Part shown: one piece after another, positions 36,274 through 43,392 of the stretch
Layout: each line of letters begins with the position of its first letter
Numbering within the stretch: position 1 is the first letter of the stretch
Source of the DNA: CAXQZM01 sp965229645
GTDB lineage: Bacteria > Pseudomonadota > Alphaproteobacteria > UBA7985
Length of the DNA: 64,000 nucleotides
Reading direction: 5' to 3'
NCBI GenBank assembly: GCA_965229645.1
Contig: OZ245893.1
Location: forward strand, 1,488,001-1,552,000
Notes under the pieces: generated by a model
Database searches by the model: none
Told to the model about the DNA's origin: nothing
What the model saw: the letters and a program-made list of their open reading frames with translations, nothing else
Translations under genes and position numbers: made by a program

Positions 36274-37047
36274 ATGTCTGAGATTGTCCGCATCGAAAAC
36301 TTGCACAAGAGCTTTGACAAGCTGGAGGTCCTAAAGGGGATTAGCCTGCAGGTTCAAAAAGGGGAAGCCGTAGTTTTGCTTGGATCCTCTGGTTCGGGGA
36401 AAAGTACCTTGTTGCGATGCGTGAACTTTATGGAAACACCCTCCCAAGGTCGCATCTATCTGCATGGTGAGCTGATCGGCACCCAGCGCGGCAGCCAAAT
36501 GCACTACCGCGAAAGCGAACTGTGCCAAATCCGAACCCGGATCGGCATGGTGTTTCAACATTTCAATCTCTTTCCGCATAAGACTGTGGTGGAGAATGTC
36601 ATGGAGGGACAACTTGTTGTCCTGAAACGGTCGCGCAAGCAGGCCGAAGAAACGGCCAAAAAACAGCTGGAAAGGGTCGGCTTGGCCGATAAGGCGGGAG
36701 AGTATCCGTCAAGGCTATCTGGTGGACAAAAGCAGCGTGTGGCCATTGCACGCGCCCTTGCCATGGACCCAGATGTCATGCTGTTTGACGAAGTCACCTC
36801 GGCCTTAGACCCAGAACTGGTTGGCGAAGTGCTAAAAACCATGCGCCAGTTGGCAGATGAAGGCATGACCATGCTGGTTGTGACGCACGAATTGGGCTTT
36901 GCGTATCATGTTGCAAACAGGGTCCTTTTCTTGAACGAAGGGATCATCCATGAGCAAGGCGATCCCAGGAAAGTGTTGAAAACGCCCACGACAAGTAGGA
37001 TGCGGGAGTTCCTTGAGGGGCACTCGCTTTTTAAGTTGCCCGATTAA
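36274..37047 (+). CDS. Polar-amino-acid-type ABC transporter ATPase (257 aa)
   Basis: Walker A LLGSSGSGKSTLLRC (residues 30-44), Q-loop GMVFQHFNLFPHKTV, signature LSGGQKQRVAIARALAM (near 149), Walker B DVMLFDEVTSALDPE and H-loop VVTHELGFA are all intact. GlnQ/HisP type. It starts three bases after permease 2. About 270 bp without a clear gene separate it from the binding protein. Confidence 0.95.
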   Translation: MSEIVRIENLHKSFDKLEVLKGISLQVQKGEAVVLLGSSGSGKSTLLRCVNFMETPSQGRIYLHGELIGTQRGSQMHYRESELCQIRTRIGMVFQHFNLFPHKTVVENVMEGQLVVLKRSRKQAEETAKKQLERVGLADKAGEYPSRLSGGQKQRVAIARALAMDPDVMLFDEVTSALDPELVGEVLKTMRQLADEGMTMLVVTHELGFAYHVANRVLFLNEGIIHEQGDPRKVLKTPTTSRMREFLEGHSLFKLPD

Positions 37048-37318
37048 GTTGGCCTGGGGCGAAGATTTCCACGCGGTGCAAAAGGACAAGTCGCAGAACG
37101 GCACTGAATTTTGTCTCGGTTCGTATAGGAACGCCTTCAGACTGGCGCCCAATTCCTGCTCAACTAAGGCGAGCAAGGCCTGATTTGGTTCAAAGACCCT
37201 AACCCTGGCAACCCTAATGACAGGTATTGCGCCGCTATTGCGTCTGCCCAGTCGGCCTGCTATTCGTCTTACTGGTTAAGTCCGTTCACCATAACTTATA
37301 AGTAAGAAAGAAGAAGCC

Positions 37319-38155
37319 ATGAGAAGTTTAGTATCAAGACTGGGCATCGGCCTAGCATCAATCCTGGCCGCATCTGCCACAATGGCAGGTATTGCGTCTG
37401 CGCAGTCAACCTGGGAAAATATTCAGTCATCTGGCACGCTTCGCATGGGCGTGACGCAGGCGCCCCCTTGGTTTTCCAAGAACCCACAAACTGGTGAGTG
37501 GGATAGCGGTTTGATTGTTTCCGTCGGCCAATCCATGGCGGATGAGTTAGGGGTCGACCTGGAAACGGTAGAGGTGACATGGGCCACCGCCATTGCGGCG
37601 CTCCAGGCGGACAAAATAGACATGATGTTCCTGGATGCCACGCCACAACGGGCCATAGTTGTCGATTATCCGTTCCAGCCACTGCTCTATATATCGTTGG
37701 CCGTTTTGGCTCGGGACGACCTAGAGGTGGCAACATGGGAAGACTTGAACACGCCTGACGTCACCGTCGCCGTGCCGCAGGCAACCAGCATGGATGCATT
37801 TTTGACGCGTACAATTCCCAATGCAAACATCCAGCGGTTCCCTGATAATGGCGCATCTCTTGCCGCGTTCCAATCGGGCCGGGTTGATGCGGTGTCCCTA
37901 TTCCACCCGCCTTTGCTAGCGGCGCAGAAGAGGTTTGGCAGCGGCAAGATTGTGATCCCGACACCTGCCTTCAGTTCGCCGTCGTCGATTGCCGTTCGCC
38001 GTGAGGACGACAAAACGTTCCGAGACTGGATCAGCCATACCATCTTCTACTACTACGAAACGGGTCGCACCCAGCGTTGGTACGAAGAGTTCCTGGCGGA
38101 GTTCGGGCTCGATCCCCAGGCGTCCCCCGTCATTCAACGCGAATTGTTGTTTTAA
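37319..38155 (+). CDS. Periplasmic amino-acid-type solute-binding protein (278 aa)
   Basis: The signal peptide (residues 1-29, ending GIASAQS) precedes an SBP_bac_3-type fold: SSGTLRMGVTQAPPWFSKNP, IVSVGQSMADELGVDLETVEV, LQADKIDMMFLDATPQRA. It probably serves the permeases and ATPase upstream. SD AAGAAG lies before ATG 37319. Ligand unknown. A hairpin resembling a terminator follows at 38178-38195. Confidence 0.9.
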   Translation: MRSLVSRLGIGLASILAASATMAGIASAQSTWENIQSSGTLRMGVTQAPPWFSKNPQTGEWDSGLIVSVGQSMADELGVDLETVEVTWATAIAALQADKIDMMFLDATPQRAIVVDYPFQPLLYISLAVLARDDLEVATWEDLNTPDVTVAVPQATSMDAFLTRTIPNANIQRFPDNGASLAAFQSGRVDAVSLFHPPLLAAQKRFGSGKIVIPTPAFSSPSSIAVRREDDKTFRDWISHTIFYYYETGRTQRWYEEFLAEFGLDPQASPVIQRELLF

Positions 38156-38177
38156 TTTGCTTTGCTATTCTAAGTTT

Positions 38178-38195
38178 GGGGGGCTACGGCCCCCC
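38178..38195 (+). terminator. Hairpin terminator after the ABC operon
   Basis: GGGGGGC and GCCCCCC arms around a TACG loop (a stable C(UACG)G tetraloop), followed a few bases later by GTTTTTG. The T-run is offset, so termination may be partial and let the aminotransferase gene be read through. Confidence 0.6.
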
Positions 38196-38217
38196 TATCA
38201 GTTTTTGAGACTTAGGA

Positions 38218-39147
38218 ATGCTTGAAACCAATCCTGTTTCTACTCATGACGCGGCCGAAGATGGTCGCAACAAAGATATCTTGATTTACGTCGATGGCGA
38301 GATTGTTCATCGTGATAAGGCATTGGTTTCGGTCTATGACAGCGGCTTCATGCTCGGCGATGGGATCTGGGAAGGCCTGCGCCTGTACGACGGCCATATT
38401 GCCTTTTTGGATGAGCATTTGGATCGGCTTTATGAGGCAGCCCTATACATCGATCTAGACATAGGGAAATCGCGCCAGGAATTGATCGACGCAATTTTTG
38501 TAACCCTGGCGGCAAACCAGATGCAAACCCATGTCCATATACGTTTGATGATTACGCGCGGAAAGAAGAAGAAGCCGTTCCAGCACCCCCACCTTAGCAT
38601 ATTTGGCGCAACGATTGTCATAATTGCCGAGCACTCTAAACCCGATGAGACCATCATCGAACGTGGAATTCGGCTTTGCACTGTCCCACATCATCGGGGC
38701 TTACCGCTGACCCAAGATGCGAAACTCAATTCGCATTCCAAGCTAAACTGCATTATTGCCTTGAACCACGCGATCCGATCTGGCGCGGATGAGGCACTCA
38801 TGCTTGATCCCTTTGGTTTTGTGAACACGACCAACGCCTGCAACTTCTTTATTGTTCGAAAAGGTGAGGTTTGGACCTCCCGCGGTGACCATTGCATGAA
38901 CGGCATTACGCGCCAGAAGGTCATCGACCTATGCAAAGCAAATTCTATACCCGTCTGCGAGCGAAATTACTCCCTAGTGGACACTTACGGTGCTGATGAA
39001 GCCTTCTTAACAGGGACCTTCGGGGCTCAAACGCCTGTATTTGAAATAGATGGCCGCAGAATTGGTGACGGGAAAGCAGGCCCCATTTTCCACCAGCTAC
39101 GACAACTCTATAAGGATTTAATCTGTAGGGAACGTGACTTGGTCTAA
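38218..39147 (+). CDS. Class IV aminotransferase (BCAT / D-amino-acid transaminase type, 309 aa)
   Basis: A fold-type IV PLP enzyme: VDGEIVHRDKALVSVYDSGFMLGDGIWEGLRLYDG (split across residues 25-59) is the N-terminal signature. RGLPLTQDAKLNSHSKLNCI near 160 holds the PLP lysine region. ALMLDPFGFVNTTNACNFF near 197 and the ITRQKVIDL segment near 231 bind the cofactor phosphate. Branched-chain, D-amino acid or aminodeoxychorismate specificity cannot be set by eye. TAGGA lies just before ATG 38218. The position after the transporter suggests use of the imported compound. Confidence 0.88.
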   Translation: MLETNPVSTHDAAEDGRNKDILIYVDGEIVHRDKALVSVYDSGFMLGDGIWEGLRLYDGHIAFLDEHLDRLYEAALYIDLDIGKSRQELIDAIFVTLAANQMQTHVHIRLMITRGKKKKPFQHPHLSIFGATIVIIAEHSKPDETIIERGIRLCTVPHHRGLPLTQDAKLNSHSKLNCIIALNHAIRSGADEALMLDPFGFVNTTNACNFFIVRKGEVWTSRGDHCMNGITRQKVIDLCKANSIPVCERNYSLVDTYGADEAFLTGTFGAQTPVFEIDGRRIGDGKAGPIFHQLRQLYKDLICRERDLV

Positions 39148-39342
39148 TATGGGTTCGCTACCCATATCGGGTCCCAGGTCGATTGGAACAATCGATCCCA
39201 AGGAACATCCACGCTAACCACGAGATTTGGCCATAACTTCGCGCCCAAGCCCTTCACCTGCGCGTTGAAGCCTCCTCTACCTCCGAAGCGCGCGTGGGAA
39301 CCGCCCACTTGTACTTTGTCTAAATCTGCGCCAGGAAATCGC

Positions 39343-40416
39343 ATGCTCGGGCGTCGAAAATTCTTACAACTTGCAGCGGGATCCCTGGGCGCGGGCGCGC
39401 TGCCGTCGCACGGTCAGGCGCAGTCCCCAGACCGATTCAAAGTTCCAGCCGAGGACGCGCCCCACGAGGCCACGTTCATGCAGTGGCCTTCAACCCTGTC
39501 GATCTACGGGGATAGTTGGTTTCTGCGCGAAACGCAGGCGAGCATCGCCTTGATCGCCAACACCATCGCGGACTTTGAGCCTCTTATCCTGCTCGCCGAT
39601 CGCGCGCACCACGCGCAGATCCGCCGCCAGGTCGGCGCCAATGTGACGCTTTGGGACATGGCAACGCAAGACCTGTGGTGTCGCGATTCTGGGCCACTGG
39701 TCGCCCGCGACCCGTCGGGGCAGCGCGCGGTCGTGGGGATACAATTCAACGGCTGGGGCGGCAAGCAAGTCCATGACCTAGATGCCCGCATCGCCCGCGC
39801 GGTGGCGGATTCGCTGGACTTTCCTTACCTTGAAACGGGTCTGGTCGGCGAAGGCGGCGGCGTTGAACAAGACGGCCACGGCACCCTCCTGGCGCACGAA
39901 AGTTCTTGGATCAATCGGAACCGCAACCCTGGAATGACCAAGGCCGAGGTGAGTCGGAGGTTAGAACAGGCCTACGGTGCCAGCCATGTGATTTGGGCGC
40001 CTGGGCTCGCTGGGCAAGACATCACGGACTACCATATTGACTCTCTGGCGCGCTTTACGGGACCAAGTCGCGTGCTGGTGAACCTGCCCCGCGACCCCGA
40101 TCCTTACGACCCCTTTCATCGGGCAGCCCAGAAAACCGTGGCGACGCTGAAGGCCGCAGACTTAAACCTTACCCAGATTTACGAACCCGTGTATCGCCGG
40201 GTCCGCAGCTACGACTTTGTCGCCTCTTACGTGAACTACTATGTCTGCAACGGCGCACTGCTCGTCGCCGAATTTGGCGACACGGACATGGATACCGCCG
40301 CCGTTGCCGCCGTGCGCGCGGCCTATCCTGGTCGAGAGATCGTCCCGCTCAATGTCGATATCCTTGGGGAGCTTGGCGGCGGCATTCATTGCGCAACCCA
40401 ACAGTTGATCGCTTAG
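39343..40416 (+). CDS. Agmatine deiminase-family protein with Tat-type signal (357 aa)
   Basis: A guanidino-group-modifying PAD_porph (PF04371) enzyme. The N-terminus MLGRRKFLQLAAGSLGAGAL is a twin-arginine signal with an AxA-like cleavage site, so export is likely; the frame is open upstream to 39265 but ATG 39343 gives the correct signal. LWCRDSGPLVARD (near 110), the EGGGVEQDGHGTLL segment (near 169) and the nucleophile Cys in ELGGGIHCATQQ near the C-terminus are intact. Usual relatives hydrolyse agmatine to N-carbamoylputrescine; a periplasmic form is less common. Its 3' end is duplicated beyond the retron. Confidence 0.88.
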   Translation: MLGRRKFLQLAAGSLGAGALPSHGQAQSPDRFKVPAEDAPHEATFMQWPSTLSIYGDSWFLRETQASIALIANTIADFEPLILLADRAHHAQIRRQVGANVTLWDMATQDLWCRDSGPLVARDPSGQRAVVGIQFNGWGGKQVHDLDARIARAVADSLDFPYLETGLVGEGGGVEQDGHGTLLAHESSWINRNRNPGMTKAEVSRRLEQAYGASHVIWAPGLAGQDITDYHIDSLARFTGPSRVLVNLPRDPDPYDPFHRAAQKTVATLKAADLNLTQIYEPVYRRVRSYDFVASYVNYYVCNGALLVAEFGDTDMDTAAVAAVRAAYPGREIVPLNVDILGELGGGIHCATQQLIA

Positions 40417-40475
40417 CTTCGGCGTCATCTTTTTGGTTACGGATTGACATCCTTGGTGCGAAGCTTGTAGATTAG
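40210..40475 (+). repeat. Direct repeat 1: agmatine deiminase 3' end plus promoter
   Basis: About 266 bp, alignable with 42640-42906 at roughly 85% identity. It covers the last 68 codons of the deiminase, the stop and the following promoter. The two copies flank the retron. Confidence 0.9.
40444..40472 (+). promoter_or_regulatory. Putative promoter upstream of the retron (copy in direct repeat 1)
   Basis: TTGACA at 40444-40449, a 17-base spacer, GTAGAT at 40467-40472. The same promoter recurs at 42875-42903 before the membrane-protein gene. Confidence 0.45.
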
Positions 40476-40599
40476 GTTGATACCTAACACAGTTTTTGGA
40501 TTTGTCGATCATGGCTTCATCGCCTGCGGCGACGAAATTACCGAGGCGACAAAGAATTAGCTCAGCACCCGACTGGACGCGACTACGCGTTCCCAAATT

Positions 40600-40740
40600 A
40601 TGTTCATTGGCCAGAATGATATCCTCGACCTCTATGTCGTCATGAGCACGCCGCTTCCCAATGTCTTACCGAAGGAGTCAGAGACAGACGACGAAACTCC
40701 TTTCTGTTCATCGCAAGACGAGCACTTGCTGGTGTGCTGA
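40600..40740 (+). CDS. Small acidic ORF (46 aa) before the retron RNA
   Basis: It starts MFIGQNDILDLYVVMSTPLP and is acidic towards its C-terminus (KESETDDE). It ends 20 bases before the retron a1 arm. No family is recognised. It may be a small accessory protein or chance; 40476-40599 before it shows only a stop-interrupted frame. Confidence 0.25.
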   Translation: MFIGQNDILDLYVVMSTPLPNVLPKESETDDETPFCSSQDEHLLVC

Positions 40741-40754
40741 TTTCTTGCTATATA

Positions 40755-40890
40755 CCCGTGGCTTACGGGCAGACTTCCTGCCGCGAATCGCGGCAAATGA
40801 AAACGATGGTAGGCATGCTGCTTGCCTTCATGTTCCCTTGCGGTCATTCGGTGTACCGGTGACACTCGCGTAAGAGTGCCCGTAAGCGCC
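40755..40890 (+). ncRNA. Retron ncRNA (msr-msd)
   Basis: Two perfectly complementary 11-base arms bound it: GCTTACGGGCA at 40761-40771 (a1) and TGCCCGTAAGC at 40877-40887 (a2), as in retron template RNAs. Between them are three hairpins: TGCCGCG-AAT-CGCGGCA (40779-40795), a bulged ATGG(T)AGGCA stem (40806-40831), and GTCA-CGGT / ACCG-TGAC (40843-40863), which could be the msd stem. a2 ends 22 bp before the reverse transcriptase start. The branching guanosine and the msr/msd boundary cannot be fixed by eye. Confidence 0.8.
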
Positions 40891-40909
40891 AAACCAGGAG
40901 CGTAGGCAT

Positions 40910-42664
40910 TTGAGTTCATTAGAAAAGCTACACGAGGCAAAGAGTCTGGCGGACATTGCCAAGCTGCTTGGCTTCACCCCAAGGGGTGTTAGTTACGTCC
41001 TTTACAAGATGGATGCGGGTAAGAAGTACAGGTCCTTTGATATCCCAAAGAAATCGGGCGGCGTGCGCACCATTCATGCCCCCGAACCGCGGCTCGCTTC
41101 GCTTCAGACCCGCCTTTCCAAGTTACTCTATGACTGCGTGCATGAGAAAATGAAAACTGACCGACGCCTTTGGTTTGCGTCGCATGGCTTTCATCGAGGC
41201 CGCACCATCGTCTCCAATGCTGAAGTGCACAGGCGGCGGCGTTTCATCTTCAATCTCGATTTGGAAAATTTCTTCGGCACGATTAATTTCGGGCGCGTGC
41301 GCGGCTTCTTCATCCGCGATTCTATGTTCTCGCTGGAGCCCAAGGCTGCTACAGTCATTGCACAGATCGCATGCCATGAAAATGAACTGCCGCAGGGTAG
41401 CCCCTGTTCGCCGATTATATCGAATTTAGTCGGCAATATCCTGGACTCACGACTTCTCGCGCTAGCGCGCGATGCGCGCTGCACATATACGCGCTACGCG
41501 GATGATCTAACCTTTTCGACCAACGAAAAGATCTTCCCGACCGACGTTGCCGTCAACCTGCACGGCGCTGATTGGGAGGTGGGAAGCAAGCTTAGGAAGG
41601 AAATCGAGAAATCTGGGTTCTTGATCAATCCAGTTAAGACGCGTATGTCTTATCGCCGCTCACGCCAAATCGTCACAGGGTTGGTGGTCAACCAAAAGGT
41701 TAATGTCAATCAGGACTATTACCGCACAGCACGAGCCATGTGCAACGCGCTCTTCCAGACAGGATCCTATTTCAAGCCAGGCGATGACCCTGCCAACGCC
41801 ATCGATAATCTGAACCCCTTAGAGGGGGCATTGTCGCATATCTACTTCGTTAAGGAACGTCTCGATCGTGAACCAAAGTTGAAAAAATCCGCTAAGGACG
41901 CAGGGGAATTCAAACCACCACACGCGCCCAAAGAACTGTATCGAAAGTTCCTATTCTACAAATACTTCGCCACGCCCAAAGCGCCGCTTATAGTGACCGA
42001 AGGCATCTCGGACATCATTTATTTGAAATGCGCCATCCGCTCACTGGTCGAGAAGTTCCCGCTCCTTGGAAAGGAGGAGGGCGGAAAGTTCATGCAGTTG
42101 GTTCATTTCTTGAAGCCAACTGGCACGTTGCGGGATATCTTGAACCTCGGCAACGGCGCCGCTGGACAAGACACGTTGATATCTAGCTATACAAATAGGC
42201 TGGAGAAATATGCTCACAAGACAATCGCCTACCCCGTGATTATCCTCTGTGACAATGATAGTGGCCCTGAGAAAGTCTTTAAGAGCGCAGGAAAGAAGAG
42301 TGGCACCAAGATCACAGAGGAAACAACCAAACCCTATTATCATCTTTGTGAAAATCTCTATCTGGTAAAGGTTCCAGAAGGAGAACCAGCCCAACCGAGA
42401 GAGATTGAGGACTTGTTCGAGAAAACCCTGCTGGAGACTAAACTCAATGGGAAATCATTTGATCGAAAGAAGGATCATGAAAACGAAAGGCATTACGGCA
42501 AGACGTATTTTGCGAATCGTGTCGTGCGCGCGAAGTGTAAGACCGTGAATTTTTCTGGCTTCGAACCGCTGTTGAAGCGGATCGAAGCTGTTCTCGAGGA
42601 TTACACCAAAAAGCCGGTGGCTCGGACAGCACCAGCAGTTGCGACTTTGCCGCCGCCCACGTGA
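40910..42664 (+). CDS. Retron reverse transcriptase fused to a TOPRIM domain (584 aa)
   Basis: Residues 1-320 are a retron RT: SLADIAKLLGFTPRGVSYVLY near 12, LDLENFFGTI near 116, LPQGSPCSPIISNL near 160, catalytic YADD at 196-199, and the retron-specific VTG at 255-257. Residues about 355-480 are TOPRIM-like: LIVTEGISDIIYL (Glu364) and VIILCDNDSGP (Asp448, Asp450) supply the metal-binding set. Length and fusion resemble the RT-TOPRIM retrons typified by Ec67 (Eco2), which act in phage defence. TTG start at 40910 with AGGAG upstream. The last ~8 codons (ATLPPPT) are read from the duplicated deiminase sequence in another frame. Confidence 0.92.
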   Translation: MSSLEKLHEAKSLADIAKLLGFTPRGVSYVLYKMDAGKKYRSFDIPKKSGGVRTIHAPEPRLASLQTRLSKLLYDCVHEKMKTDRRLWFASHGFHRGRTIVSNAEVHRRRRFIFNLDLENFFGTINFGRVRGFFIRDSMFSLEPKAATVIAQIACHENELPQGSPCSPIISNLVGNILDSRLLALARDARCTYTRYADDLTFSTNEKIFPTDVAVNLHGADWEVGSKLRKEIEKSGFLINPVKTRMSYRRSRQIVTGLVVNQKVNVNQDYYRTARAMCNALFQTGSYFKPGDDPANAIDNLNPLEGALSHIYFVKERLDREPKLKKSAKDAGEFKPPHAPKELYRKFLFYKYFATPKAPLIVTEGISDIIYLKCAIRSLVEKFPLLGKEEGGKFMQLVHFLKPTGTLRDILNLGNGAAGQDTLISSYTNRLEKYAHKTIAYPVIILCDNDSGPEKVFKSAGKKSGTKITEETTKPYYHLCENLYLVKVPEGEPAQPREIEDLFEKTLLETKLNGKSFDRKKDHENERHYGKTYFANRVVRAKCKTVNFSGFEPLLKRIEAVLEDYTKKPVARTAPAVATLPPPT

Positions 42665-42906
42665 ACCACTATGTCTGCAACGGTGCGCTGCTCGTCGCTG
42701 AATTTGGCGACACGGAGACGGATGCCGCCGCCGTTGCCGCCCTGCGCGAGGCCTATCCAGGTCGGGAAATCATATCGCTCAACGTTGATATTCTGGGGGA
42801 ACTTGGCGGCGGCATTCATTGCGCAACCCAACAGTTGATCGCCTAACTTCAGGGTCAACTTTTTGGGTTACGGATTGACATCCTTGGTGCGAGGCTTGTA
42901 GGTTCA
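42640..42906 (+). repeat. Direct repeat 2: duplicated agmatine deiminase 3' end plus promoter
   Basis: Encodes, without a start region, the deiminase C-terminus (NHYVCNGALLVAEFGDT, then GGGIHCATQQLIA stop), matching 40210-40475 with scattered third-position changes. It keeps the active-site Cys codon but is cut off from the rest of the gene. The divergence shows that the two copies did not arise by a very recent in-place duplication. Confidence 0.9.
42875..42903 (+). promoter_or_regulatory. Putative promoter of the 121-aa membrane protein gene
   Basis: TTGACA at 42875-42880, 17-base spacer, GTAGGT at 42898-42903, 30 bp before the start codon. Conserved in the second copy at 40444. Confidence 0.45.
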
Positions 42907-42932
42907 GGGCATTCGATCAGAGGAGGACAACT

Positions 42933-43298
42933 ATGGCGTTCCTTAGCACAGTTCTTGGGCTTGCGATCGCGGCGTGGGTCGCCGCCATGGCGGCTGGCTT
43001 GCTCTTGAAAACCGACGGCGCGAAAAAGTGGTTTGGGGCCATGTTGCAGCAAAACCCAACCATCATGACGGTCAACGGCGCTGGAATGGCGGTGATCGCC
43101 CTGATCGTGATTGGGAACCTCTTGTTCCCAGAAACCATCGATACCAGGACGCTCATGTTTGCCCTCGGTGGCCTGCTGGTCTCGCAGATCTCAACCCTGT
43201 TCATGCAGATAAGACATGGCGCACCAAACGCCGCGCGCGTCGCCCCTGTGGTCTTGATGATCCTGACCCTGATCTACGGGGCGCTAAGCCACTTTTAG
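42933..43298 (+). CDS. Small membrane protein (121 aa), unknown
   Basis: Four hydrophobic segments (about residues 3-24, 47-64, 77-93, 103-119) indicate an integral membrane protein. A perfect AGGAGG lies five bases before ATG 42933. No family is recognised. It sits between the retron and gyrA and has its own putative promoter. Confidence 0.75.
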   Translation: MAFLSTVLGLAIAAWVAAMAAGLLLKTDGAKKWFGAMLQQNPTIMTVNGAGMAVIALIVIGNLLFPETIDTRTLMFALGGLLVSQISTLFMQIRHGAPNAARVAPVVLMILTLIYGALSHF

Positions 43299-43392
43299 CA
43301 CGAGCGCGTTCGGATCAGGGTGGCGGCGATTGTGCGCCGCCGATCCCTATTCCGCTGTGGTTTTTTCGCCTGGCCGATGCTAGTCGCGGGCC

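Noticed and set aside
37190..37309. Short frame ending GNPNDRYCAAIASAQSACYS before the binding-protein gene
   Set aside because: It resembles the binding protein signal region over a few residues only and has no start; probably chance or a tiny relic.
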